NCBI GenBank assembly: GCA_027450205.1
Contig: DAIDJL010000007.1
Location: 1 to 44,431, forward strand
Reading direction: 5' to 3'
Source of the DNA: Candidatus Parcubacteria bacterium
Lineage (GTDB): Bacteria > Patescibacteriota > Minisyncoccia > UBA6257 > 2-01-FULL-56-20
DNA: 44,431 bases
Part shown: piece after piece, positions 1 through 8,232 of the stretch
Layout: the number at the start of each line of letters is the position of its first letter
How positions within the stretch are numbered: the first letter of the stretch is position 1
Program-made: the position numbers and the translations under genes
Notes under the pieces: model-generated
Told to the model about the DNA's origin: nothing
Database searches by the model: none
Seen by the model: the letters and a program-made list of their open reading frames with translations, nothing else

Positions 1-1
1 T

Positions 2-217
2 CTCTCCTTCGGCGACACAGGAACAGATGTCTCCACCCTCCAGGGCATCCTTATGAACGACGGCTATCTTTCCCAGGGCGTCTTCACGAACGGCACATTT
101 GATGCCGCCACCCTGCGTGCCGTAGAGACCTTCCAGTGCGTGCAAAACATCGTCTGCACCGGCGGCTATGGCTATGGCCATGTCGGTCCGAAGACCAAAG
201 CGGCGCTTGGGATGTAG
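2..217 (+). CDS. C-terminal fragment of a secreted peptidoglycan-binding (PG_binding_1) protein
   Basis: Frame 2 is open from the window edge to the TAG at 215-217 (71 residues; the start is outside the window). The fragment reads LSFGDTGTDVSTLQGILM... then AVETFQCVQNIVC and ends GYGHVGPKTKAALGM. Repeat-like 'GDxGxDVxxLQ' followed by 'VGPKTKAAL' is the classic PF01471 peptidoglycan-binding fold, which anchors exported proteins to cell-wall glycan. The 'FQC...IVC' cysteine pair is common in Parcubacteria versions of this domain (from memory). It is not in the ORF track because it has no start. Codons are rich in C at third positions, resembling the last ~130 bp of the window. The upstream part of the protein cannot be seen. 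Confidence 0.8.
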   Translation, partial: LSFGDTGTDVSTLQGILMNDGYLSQGVFTNGTFDAATLRAVETFQCVQNIVCTGGYGYGHVGPKTKAALGM

Positions 218-238
218 GGGGGGGTGGGATATAGATGC

Positions 239-267
239 TTAATATATCCCGGAAATGGTGATATAGT
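239..267 (+). promoter_or_regulatory. Promoter of the PAP2 phosphatase gene (leaderless)
   Basis: TTAATA (239-244), 17 nt spacer, TATAGT (262-267), then exactly 6 nt to the ATG at 274. The predicted transcription start coincides with the start codon. There is no SD sequence. Confidence 0.55.
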
Positions 268-273
268 ATGTGA

Positions 274-756
274 ATGCTTATTGATGGTATCGCCGTCTTT
301 ATCGCTCAATATTTCTATTTCCTCGTACTTCTCATAGGGCTCATTTTCTTTTTCATCCAGCCGTGGAACATCAAGAAAAGCATGATGATCCGTTCCGCGA
401 TCATCGGCCCATTGGCCTACCTTCTCTCACGCATCGCAGGATTACTTTACTACGACCCGCGCCCGTTCGTTGTCGGCCATTTCGTTCCGCTCATTGCCCA
501 TGCGGCCGACAACGGATTTCCTTCCGACCATGTGTTGCTCACGGGGGCGGCGGCGATGGTGATTTGGTTTTATGATAAAAAATGGAGCGCCGTGTTATGG
601 GCGCTCGCCCTGCTTATCGGATGGGCGCGGGTTTACAGTGGCGTCCACCACGCGGTAGATATTATGGGAAGCATTGTCATTGTATTGTTTTCCGGATCGG
701 CATATTACTACGTTTCAACCTTTTTATGGCCGACGCGTGGCCGTGTCCAAAAATAG
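274..756 (+). CDS. PAP2-family phosphatase (undecaprenyl-diphosphatase type)
   Basis: 160 residues, about five hydrophobic segments. The three PAP2 signature regions are visible in order: YYDPRPF (C1, ~residues 59-65), FPSDHV (C2, PSDH with the catalytic His, ~82-87) and ARVYSGVHHAVD (C3, Arg and second His, ~118-129). The family dephosphorylates lipid pyrophosphates such as undecaprenyl diphosphate at the outer face of the membrane (BcrC/PgpB type), which recycles the cell-wall lipid carrier. The substrate is inferred. The window also encodes the unrelated UppP/BacA enzyme at 38.9-39.7 kb, so both known families for this reaction may be present. Start: the ATG sits 6 nt after a TATAGT -10 box and no SD is seen. 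Confidence 0.85.
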   Translation: MLIDGIAVFIAQYFYFLVLLIGLIFFFIQPWNIKKSMMIRSAIIGPLAYLLSRIAGLLYYDPRPFVVGHFVPLIAHAADNGFPSDHVLLTGAAAMVIWFYDKKWSAVLWALALLIGWARVYSGVHHAVDIMGSIVIVLFSGSAYYYVSTFLWPTRGRVQK

Positions 757-767
757 CGATTTCGTAA

Positions 768-791
768 ATATGAATATGAATATGAATATGA
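768..791 (+). repeat. Short tandem repeat, 4 x ATATGA
   Basis: Four perfect head-to-tail copies of ATATGA just after the PAP2 stop codon. Slippage-prone simple repeat with no obvious coding role. The 757-1076 gap also contains a promoter and a hairpin, and I see no convincing gene in it. Confidence 0.85.
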
Positions 792-852
792 ATGTTTTCC
801 ACGCCTGCATGATCTGTGTATAAGCAGTGGAGAAATTGTGCGTTCGAAATCA

Positions 853-881
853 TTGACATACTCAATGGTTTTTTATACTGT
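853..881 (+). promoter_or_regulatory. Promoter for the large beta-helix gene
   Basis: Perfect TTGACA (853-858), 17 nt spacer, TACTGT (876-881); an overlapping TATACT lies at 874-879. It is the best -35 box in the window and lies ~195 nt upstream of the likely start at 1077. Unlike most genes here, this one would therefore have a long 5' leader. Confidence 0.5.
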
Positions 882-995
882 TCGGGTATTACATCTAAAA
901 TTGCATATCGTTGCAACCAGGGGAAAAAGGCCGGCGATCCAATATAATCCATAACGATCAGCAAATAACTTCATGAGAACAAGGTAAGCCCGTGC

Positions 996-1052
996 GTCCG
1001 CGTGGATCAGTCGACCAACGCGGTTCGGACGGCCTTTTTCCGCTTTTTCTCC
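996..1052 (+). promoter_or_regulatory. Terminator-like hairpin in the leader of the beta-helix gene
   Basis: GTCCGCGTGG (996-1005) can pair with CCAACGCGG...GGAC (1015-1030), with bulges, and is followed by a T-rich tract (GGCCTTTTTCCGCTTTTTC). Because it lies between the promoter and the start codon it could act as an attenuator. The stem is imperfect. Confidence 0.3.
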
Positions 1053-1076
1053 AAAAAACAAAAACATTAAATAATT

Positions 1077-4000
1077 ATGAACACGAACATGAAAAAATTT
1101 TATCAGTCGGCTCGGCGTTGGTCCTTACAGTGTTCGGCATCGGCCTTTTGGTTTCCACGAGCGCTCATGCCGTGGCGGCAACGACATATTACGTTGACGC
1201 GAATGCTACTTCTTCGGGCACGGGAACTCTCGCGTCTCCTTTTCAGACAATTCAGGAGGGAATAAATGCAGCGACGTCTGGCGACACGGTTCATGTTGCC
1301 GCAGGGGCATATGCGGAGAATCCTGATGTTGCAGCAGGAATAACGCTTCAGGGTGCAAGCGGCGCGGATATTGAGGGCCAGGTTACCATCGCTGGCGATA
1401 GTGTTACCGTGGATGGTTTCAACATCACGGACCCAAATTCAAGTTTTGGCATTCTGGCAACCGATCATAGTAACCTTACTATCACAAATAACACGATCCA
1501 TGATATCGGTACGACGCTCACGAGCGGTTCGGCGCAGGCGATCGGCATTATAAGTAGTGCCGCTGATGTGACCAACATAACGATAAGCGACAATCACATC
1601 ACGAATATCGGCAATACAAACTTGGCGCATGCCGGTTCCGCGGGTAGCAGCGCAAAAGGCATTTACCTCGGCAATTCGAACGGTTCATATACGTTTTCGG
1701 GTGTTACTGTTTCCGGCAATACGATAAATGATGTTTACGCTTCGACCGCTGCTTGGATCGGCTCGCCTAATTATGGCGGCGGTGCCGGTGCATATGGCCT
1801 CTTGGTGAACCATAAGACTACCGGTCTTGCGGTGACGGGAAATACCATTGGTACTCTTGAAGGACTTTGGGCGCACGCGATCGGTCTTGAGACCGATACG
1901 CCCAACGCGACCGTTTCGGGCAATACCGTCACGGGGCTTACGGATCATAAAGGAGGGACTGACGCCATGGCGCTTCGGCTTGAATCGAATCCGGATGCTT
2001 CGACGGTAACACTGACCGGCAACACCTTTAACGGCGATCCTCTCTTGCTTTCAACCTCTACTATTTCCGTGAATGCCGCGTGGAATACCTTAAGCACCAG
2101 TTCTTACACCTATCCGGAGGTCTTGTCCGGTGGTGTTTATAACTACTATGGGCTTAACGCGTTCTCAAAGATCCAAGACGGAGTTAACGCGGTCGCGACG
2201 GGCGGCACGGTGAATGTCGCCGCGGGAACTTATCCCGAGACCGCTTCGATCATAAAACCGCTCACGCTGAACGGCGCACAGATGAACGTTCCTGGCGCCA
2301 ATGCGAGCGGCACGCAGCGCTCGGGCGGCGAATCGATCGTGAACGCAATGGATATCTCCGCAAGCAATGTCACGGTGAACGGTTTCTCGTTCGTGAACGA
2401 TGGCACGCAGATGAATATCGGCTCCTCTACGATCCTCTCCGGGGTGGTCGTCAAAGATAATATTTTTTCCGGATTTAAAGGAGTTGGTGTCCCGACCAAT
2501 CATGCGGGGAATCTCATTATAGAAGGGAACCTGTTCAAGAACGCCGACACGAGCTCCGAAGCCATTCAGATCAAGTCGGATTCGCTGGCTGGCGGATGCA
2601 ATGGTACGGAAGTTGAGAACAATGTTCTCGTGAATGCTGGCAACAACAACGGCGCAGACATTAACTTCTCTTGCACGGGGAGCAATTCGTCCAATGTGAC
2701 CGTTTCCGGCAATACGGATCTTGGGAACACGAACGGCAACAGCTTCACCGCGTTTTCCGGCGTTAATGACGGCATCAATGTGACCGGCAACCATGCGACC
2801 AATATAAATGGTTCCGCGATCTTCTTCTGGGGCGATGTGTCGGGATCTGCTAATGTGACCAATAATGTCATTACCGGTGGCGCCGGCAGTGCAGTGAGCA
2901 TTCATGGTAATGGTGCGTATAACGTGCCCGATGCGCCGAATTCGGGAGCGTTCACGATAACGAACAACGACCTTTCCGGTAACCTGCGCGGCATCTATCT
3001 TGGCGATGACGGCGGTGCGTTCACCGCTTCGAGTACGATCGTAGCTTCCGGGAACAATTTTTCCGGAGAATCGATAGCGGGCGTCCAGAATTCTTCCACG
3101 GTGCTTACGGCGAACAGCGTGAATGCCACCGGCAACTGGTGGGGCGCCTCTACCGGGCCGGCGGATCTCGTTTCGGGCGATGGCAGCATTCCCGATACGA
3201 ACGCAAGCGGCACCGGTGCCGCGGCGATCGGCGCGGTGAAATATTCGGGCTGGTGCACGAATTCGTACTGCGATTCGACGCCCCCGACGCTCGTCTATAA
3301 CACGCCGGCTGCAAACGTGGTGGTAAGCTCAACCCTTCCGGTATCGGTCACGGCAAGCGACGCAGGCAGCGGCATCGCGGACGTGGTCGTGCACTACTAT
3401 CACGCGGATGCGAACGGAAATGCAACTGGCACAATGCTTGGTGCCTGCGGCTCGGGTGCGGCAAATCTCGGCGGGGTGCCCACATATACCTACACCTGTA
3501 TCCTTGATGTCTCGGCACTTTCCGACGGAAATTACGTCTTAAAATCAGGTACGTTTGATGTGGCGGGCAATAATCAGACCGTTTCATTGCCATTCACGGT
3601 GAGTCATGTGGCTCCATCGGTTTCGACGCCGACGTTGGTTTGGCCGGTAAATGGTGATATCACGCCGACCAATGTATTCACGTTCCGTTGGAACTCTTCG
3701 ACCAGCACAGTCTCGGGTCCCATCACCTATGAATTCCATTCATCCATGAATTCTGCAGAGACGAATGGAGTGCTCACGACCGGTCTTTGGGATTCGGGCA
3801 CTTTGACCACTTCGTCGATTCTTTCAACGGGAGCGCCGGATGGTACGTGGTATTGGCAGGTGCGTGCAAAGGATTCGGCAGGTGACACGAGCGCCTGGAG
3901 CGATATTTGGGCAGTAACGTTAAATACTGCTCCGACTCCCGCGCTTGTGACATGCCTTGCGGGAACAACGGCATCGCTTGTGGAGACCGATACCGTACAC

Positions 4001-5512
4001 TCGGCTTCGTCTACGCCAACGGTCGGTGTAAATAATCTGACGGACGGCCAGACCTATCTCTTGGTGGCCTCGGGGACATGGAAAAACGCAACTCTCAACG
4101 TAACAGATCCGGCATATGCGAGCGTCGACAATTGGACAACCTATATGCGGGGCTACGATATTGCACCGTATTACGAAGGATCCAACGATCTCGAACTTCA
4201 GGTAGACAATTCGTTCGTGAATTGGGGAGCCTATCAGCCGTCGCACGAGTATGCGTACCTTTATACCGGCACTGGCAATCCGGTGAGTTTCATCGTGTTC
4301 GACGGGAATGCGACGGTTGCATCGCCGACCCCAAATCCGTCATGGTACGGGGATAATTCAGGAGACCTTCAAGTCTCGGTCTACGCCTGTCATGCGCCTA
4401 CCTATGTGACGACCGAAGCGGCGACCAATTTGGCTCAGGCTGATGCGACGCTGAACGGCCTGAACGGCGATTACAACGCGACCGGACACTCTTTCTGGGT
4501 TTCCACATCGACCTTCAGCACGACAAGCCCCATCATCCCGGTTGGCGTCTACTCGACGCCTGACCTCGGCGCAATCGCATCCGGCACCCCATTCTCCATA
4601 TCGCTCTCATCTCTCACGGCGAATGCCTACGTACACGGTCAAGTTGCCGGTTCTATGCCTGCAGTGACACCGAATACGACGTACTATTATGTGGCATGGT
4701 CATTCGTAAATGGGACATGGCACCCGGGCACGATGAAAAGCTTTACTACGAAAGCGCTCAACGCAGACGATACCCTGAGCGCGCTTGGCGTTTCGGCGGG
4801 AGAGCTCTCGCCGAGCTTTAGCCCGGACACGCTCTCATACAATGTCGTGTTGCCATATAACACGACCCTTCCGCCGACCGTGACGGCCACGACGACCGAT
4901 CCGGATGCGACCGACACGGTCACGCAGGCCATGAGCACGACGGGAACGGCAACGGTTCACGTGACGGCGCAGGACGGGGTAACAAATCAGACATACGCGG
5001 TCAATTTCTCGCTTGCCCCGGCGACGACAAGCTTCCTGAACGTTGTTGTTCTGGTTGACAATTCCGACGGCGGTGCGGCAACTTCGTCCGACTTCACCGT
5101 CACGGTGATCGCACCGGGCGCAAGCAAAACTACGTTCCCCGGCGATGCGGCGGGTACGGAGATCACGATCGATCCGAACCAGCACTTCAATGTGAACATC
5201 TCTCACGTCCAGCACTATGATGTGGGGACGAGCGGTGACTGCAATGATCCGAGCGGTCTTCCCGCCGGAAGTTTGGCGACCTGTACGATCACGGAGACGT
5301 ATAAAGCGTTCGGAAACGATAATGACAGCGTTATCGTGGGCGGGGGAGAGCCGGGCGGCGGTAACAATAACGGCAATGACGGTGGAAAAGTGCTCGGTGC
5401 GAGCATCACCGGCGTTGAATTCCTCCAGCAGCAGATCGCGCAGCTCCAGCAGCAGTTGCTTGCCCTGCTCCAGCAATACCTGGCGCAGCTCCACTCGCAC
5501 GGAACGCATTAG
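1077..5512 (+). CDS. Giant secreted right-handed beta-helix protein with Ig/cadherin-like domains (apparent frameshift in signal peptide)
   Basis: The ORF track starts this at 992, but that N-terminus (MRPRGSVDQRGSDG...) is implausible. ATG at 1077 begins MNTNMKK, then after A6 (1092-1097) the frame is off by one. With one extra A the reading is MNTNMKKILSVGSALVLTVF...STSAHA, a textbook signal peptide, joining the long frame. I read this as a homopolymer indel (sequencing error or real phase switch). Mature protein (~1,450 aa): a first pectate-lyase-like parallel beta-helix ('YYVDANATSSGTGTLASPF' DUF1565/NosD-type start), a second helix unit from 'SKIQDGVNAVATGG', Ig/FN3-like sandwiches from about residue 830, a cadherin-like beta-sandwich near 'LSALGVSAGELSPSFSPDT', then a Gly/Asn linker and a Gln/Leu-rich coiled-coil tail (FLQQQIAQLQQQLLALLQQY). 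This is an extracellular surface or adhesion protein; ligand unknown. A good terminator follows. Confidence 0.8.
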
Positions 5513-5529
5513 GATCGTGGGATTGCGGA

Positions 5530-5557
5530 AAAAAGCCCCGGGAGATCGGGGCTTTTT
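5530..5557 (+). terminator. Rho-independent terminator of the beta-helix gene
   Basis: AAAAAGCCCCG / CGGGGCTTTTT stem with a 6-nt loop (GGAGAT), 17 nt after the stop codon and followed by T residues. Confidence 0.9.
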
Positions 5558-5623
5558 GCTATAATCATAGTAAAGGCCGACTCCGGAGATTCGTCATTAA
5601 TTAATAATTAACTTTATAAATTC

Positions 5624-5995
5624 ATGGATGTTTCGGTTGTCATCGCTCAGGTGTTGGGAATATTCTTTTTGATCGTGGGCATTGCCATGGGGGTGAATAG
5701 CAAGGCTACCGCGAGTGCGATAGAGGAGTCAGTGGCGCACAAAGGGATCATGTTCATGTGGGGCATACTCGCGCTCCTTATCGGGTCATGGATCGTCGTG
5801 TTCAACAATGTGTGGACGTCGGGCCTGCCGTTGCTCGTGACCATCCTCGGGTGGTTGGCGCTCATTAAGGGCGTATTCATCCTGCTTGCCCCCGCTGCCG
5901 CCGTATCGCTCTACAGGAAGTTCGGTAAGAGCGGCATGATCGTGTTCTGTGGCGTGGTCTCATTCGTGCTCGGCCTCGTTCTGCTTTATTGGTAA
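5624..5995 (+). CDS. Four-helix integral membrane protein, function unknown
   Basis: 123 residues with four clear hydrophobic segments (about 4-22, 43-62, 66-88, 102-121) and little soluble sequence. Between helices 1 and 2 is a short polar stretch (NSKATASAIEESVAHKG). The topology resembles small DUF308/HdeD-like membrane proteins, but no diagnostic motif is seen, so I give no function. A TATAAT at 5561-5566, immediately after the upstream terminator, would give a ~50-nt leader; no SD is evident. The next gene starts 39 bp downstream with its own -10 box, so this gene is probably monocistronic. Confidence 0.7.
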   Translation: MDVSVVIAQVLGIFFLIVGIAMGVNSKATASAIEESVAHKGIMFMWGILALLIGSWIVVFNNVWTSGLPLLVTILGWLALIKGVFILLAPAAAVSLYRKFGKSGMIVFCGVVSFVLGLVLLYW

Positions 5996-6034
5996 GCGAA
6001 CACGGAGACCGCCCTGCGTGATATGATTTCTATC

Positions 6035-6582
6035 ATGACAGTCTACAGTTCGATCGTCAGCATTTCTTGGGCGGTCATTATCGTATACTGGCTCGTCTCC
6101 GCGATGAGGGTCAAGAAGAATGTCGAGGGCGGCGCGGCGCGGGTTTTCGTATTGTAGCCATCGTCATTGTCATCATCCTGTTACAGGTGAACGCTTCCTT
6201 CCGCGTGTTCGACTATCGGTTGCCGGCGGGAGTGCAGGCGCTGGGCGCCGTCCTCTGTGTGGCGGGGATCGCGTTCGCGATCTGGGCGCGCTGGCACCTG
6301 GGCAGGAATTGGAGCGCGACGCCGTCCATAAAGGAAGGACATGAACTTGTGGCCTCCGGCCCGTATCGCTTCGTGCGCCATCCGATTTACACCGGCATCA
6401 TCCTTGCGCTTTTGGGATCGGCGCTTACAAACAGCGTCATATGGGTCGCCTTTTTCATTATTTTCACCATCAATTTTATTGCCCGGATCCCCATAGAGGA
6501 GCGGTATATGCTGCAGCTTTTTCCCGGCGAATATCCCGAGTATAAAAAACGGACAAAAGCGCTGATTCCGTTCGTGTGGTAG
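6035..6582 (+). CDS. Isoprenylcysteine carboxyl methyltransferase (ICMT/PEMT)-like membrane methyltransferase, with an apparent frameshift
   Basis: The track ORF (6067-6582) starts with non-membrane nonsense (MGGHYRILARLRDEGQ). In the other frame, ATG 6035 gives MTVYSSIVSISWAVIIVYWL then SAMRVKKNVEGGAAR, a typical ICMT-family first helix, and stops at 6155. One added base in GGGTTTT (6141-6147) fuses it to GFRIVAIVIVIILLQ and the conserved core: ARWHLGRNWSATPSIKEGH, LVASGPYRFVRHPIYTGI and EERYMLQLFPGEYPEYKKR. These are the SAM- and substrate-binding signatures of this family, which methylates small or lipid-linked substrates in the membrane; the actual substrate is unknown. ~182 aa after correction. 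TATGAT at 6022-6027 ends 7 nt before ATG 6035, supporting that start. Either a real lesion or a single-base sequence error. Confidence 0.75.
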
Positions 6583-6749
6583 GTTCGTGTCGCGACGTGC
6601 GGCGCCATGGCGCGGTTATTTTGCATGCTGAAACTTTTATCTTTGGTCGTACGTATGTATAAGGCAGACGGGATCCGGTTTGGCTGGTCGAAGCGGCTCG
6701 ATGCCCGTCCAAAAATGTCTAAAACAATAGATTAAAAAATAATAAAAAC

Positions 6750-7625
6750 ATGATGAAAATAGTGGGTACGGTTTCGTGGATAGCGGCAATCGTGGCTGCC
6801 TCAAGCTTGGCGGTCGTCATGCCGGCGTTCGCGCAGGAGAACGTTGGCATAGGTGCCGGCGCGCAGGTACAGGCTGGAATACATGACGGGATAGATGGCG
6901 TTCGTCGCGCCGGAGCAGCTCCGGGTATCTTCGGTACCGTAAGCGCGGTGAATGGATCGACGCTCAGCGTAACGGCCCGGATGGCGCCAAGCTCAGCGTC
7001 AGGTGTTTCATCCACTGTTTATACGGTGGATGCAAGTAATGCGAGGATCTATAAAGACGGCGCAACTACGACGGTTCCCGTTTCGGACATCTCCGTAGGT
7101 GATATCGTAGTGGTGCAAGGAACGGTAACCGGCACGAATGTCGCGGCGACCGTCATCCGTGACGGCATATTCCCGCGTCCGGTAGGCGGCCCGGTCATGC
7201 CGATAGGCGGTCGAAGGTTCGATCGCGGCGCGAGCTCCACGCCGGCAATCCAGGGCAATGGCGAGCCGGTCGTCGGGGGCAGCGTCACTGCCATTAACGG
7301 CACGACGCTCACGATCACGAACGCGAGCAATGTCACATACACGATCAATGCGGCAAGCACCACGATCGTCAGGAACGGGACAAGTTCCGTGCTCTCAAAC
7401 ATTGCGGTGGGCGACAGCATCATCGTGCAGGGTACGGTCAATGGAACGTTCGTGACGGCGACGTCGATCATCGATCGGGGAGCGGGAAGCGGTACCGCGT
7501 CTTCATCGACGAATGTTTTGCCTCTCCGCCCCCATGACAGCGGTTTCGGATTCGGGATCGGCGGCGGCCTTGGAGGGTTCTTTGGCGCCATCGGCGGATT
7601 TTTCCGGCATTTGTTCGGATTCTAG
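6750..7625 (+). CDS. Secreted DUF5666 repeat protein
   Basis: 291 residues. The signal peptide is clear: MMKIVGTVSWIAAIVAASS... cleaved after AFAQ (~residue 29). Two DUF5666-type beta-barrel units follow, each with the pattern 'G-V-ING-TLTI ... I-V-GD-IVVQGTV-GT-V-AT-I-D' (about 50-132 and 170-235). A Pro/Gly linker and a Gly/Phe-rich tail (GIGGGLGGFFGAIGGFFRHL) end the protein. DUF5666 is frequent in exported proteins of Parcubacteria; its biochemical role is unknown. ATG ATG start without SD; the 170-bp upstream gap contains a GCGCCATGGCGC palindrome but no clean promoter. Confidence 0.8.
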   Translation: MMKIVGTVSWIAAIVAASSLAVVMPAFAQENVGIGAGAQVQAGIHDGIDGVRRAGAAPGIFGTVSAVNGSTLSVTARMAPSSASGVSSTVYTVDASNARIYKDGATTTVPVSDISVGDIVVVQGTVTGTNVAATVIRDGIFPRPVGGPVMPIGGRRFDRGASSTPAIQGNGEPVVGGSVTAINGTTLTITNASNVTYTINAASTTIVRNGTSSVLSNIAVGDSIIVQGTVNGTFVTATSIIDRGAGSGTASSSTNVLPLRPHDSGFGFGIGGGLGGFFGAIGGFFRHLFGF

Positions 7626-7659
7626 GATCAATTCCGCGCGATAAGTCAAATATAAAAAA

Positions 7660-7692
7660 AGAAGGGTCCCGCAATGAGCGGGGCCCTTTGGT
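7660..7692. terminator. Bidirectional terminator between convergent genes
   Basis: AAGGGTCCCGC / GCGGGGCCCTT stem with AATGA loop, A-rich on the left and T-rich on the right. It lies between the DUF5666 gene (+) and the 129-aa gene (-). Confidence 0.85.
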
Positions 7693-7710
7693 GTTGGGTG
7701 CGCCGCGGGT

Positions 7711-8100
7711 TTAAAGCGCGTCGCCATCGAAGGAGGTATCGGCAAGATCCATCGAGGTGGCATCAAGGCCGTAAGCATGTTCGGCAAGTGCACGATGAAG
7801 CCGCTTATAGAAGCGGAGCTGCTGTTCGGGGGATCCCTTGAATCGGATCGAGGCCAGCCGTTCGAATTGCGAGATCGTCTGCACCACGCGGGCCGACACT
7901 TTCGGGTCGCCCCCCGGAGGGATACAGAACGAAGAAGGATGGGCCACTATTTGTGCAACGGAGTGCAGGGTCAGCCTCCAATAAAACAATGGCCGATCTG
8001 ATTCATGCAGTTCGTGCGCGGCCTGGTCGGCGAACCTCATGCCTTGTGTGATGCAGTTTGAGATCTTTACATCAGGATGCTCGGTGCTGATGACGGACAT
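7711..8100 (-). CDS. Hypothetical 129-aa soluble protein with strong SD
   Basis: Not recognised. Mixed alpha-helical sequence with several aromatic/charged blocks (ELHESDRPLFYWRLTLH, FERLASIRFKGSPEQQLRFY) and no signal peptide or membrane segment. The evidence that it is real is positional: GGAGGA lies 7 nt upstream of the ATG on the minus strand and the stop faces the strong bidirectional terminator at 7660-7692. It belongs to the set of SD-led small proteins in this window, whereas most housekeeping genes lack an SD. Its start is divergent from the helicase-nuclease gene. Confidence 0.65.
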   Translation of the reverse strand: MSVISTEHPDVKISNCITQGMRFADQAAHELHESDRPLFYWRLTLHSVAQIVAHPSSFCIPPGGDPKVSARVVQTISQFERLASIRFKGSPEQQLRFYKRLHRALAEHAYGLDATSMDLADTSFDGDAL

Positions 8101-8197
8101 TCAAATTCCTCCACGGAGAATCGAGTTGCTGGCCATATAGTAACAAAATTTTCTTCATCATGCAAGCCAAGAAGAGGCAGATGTGCGGCGACGGGCG

Positions 8198-8226
8198 TTG
8201 AGCCGCACGCCGTTTGGCGATACACT
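8198..8226 (+). promoter_or_regulatory. Promoter of the helicase-nuclease gene (leaderless)
   Basis: TTGAGC (8198-8203), 17 nt spacer, TACACT (8221-8226), then 6 nt to ATG 8233. This is what fixes the start at 8233, 156 bp inside the track ORF. Confidence 0.65.
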
Positions 8227-8232
8227 TACGGG

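Noticed and set aside
873-1067. 64-aa minus-strand ORF in the gap before the beta-helix gene
   Set aside because: No SD or -10 at a useful distance; it overlaps the plus-strand promoter and leader hairpin.
2165-2905. 246-aa minus-strand ORF
   Set aside because: Antisense shadow of the beta-helix gene; Arg/His/Ile-rich composition from complementing T/N/G codons, no SD or promoter.
8077-8232. N-terminal extension of the helicase-nuclease in the ORF track
   Set aside because: It overlaps the TTGAGC-N17-TACACT promoter and the start of the divergent gene, and has no family similarity; ATG 8233 is immediately before the helicase Q-motif region.
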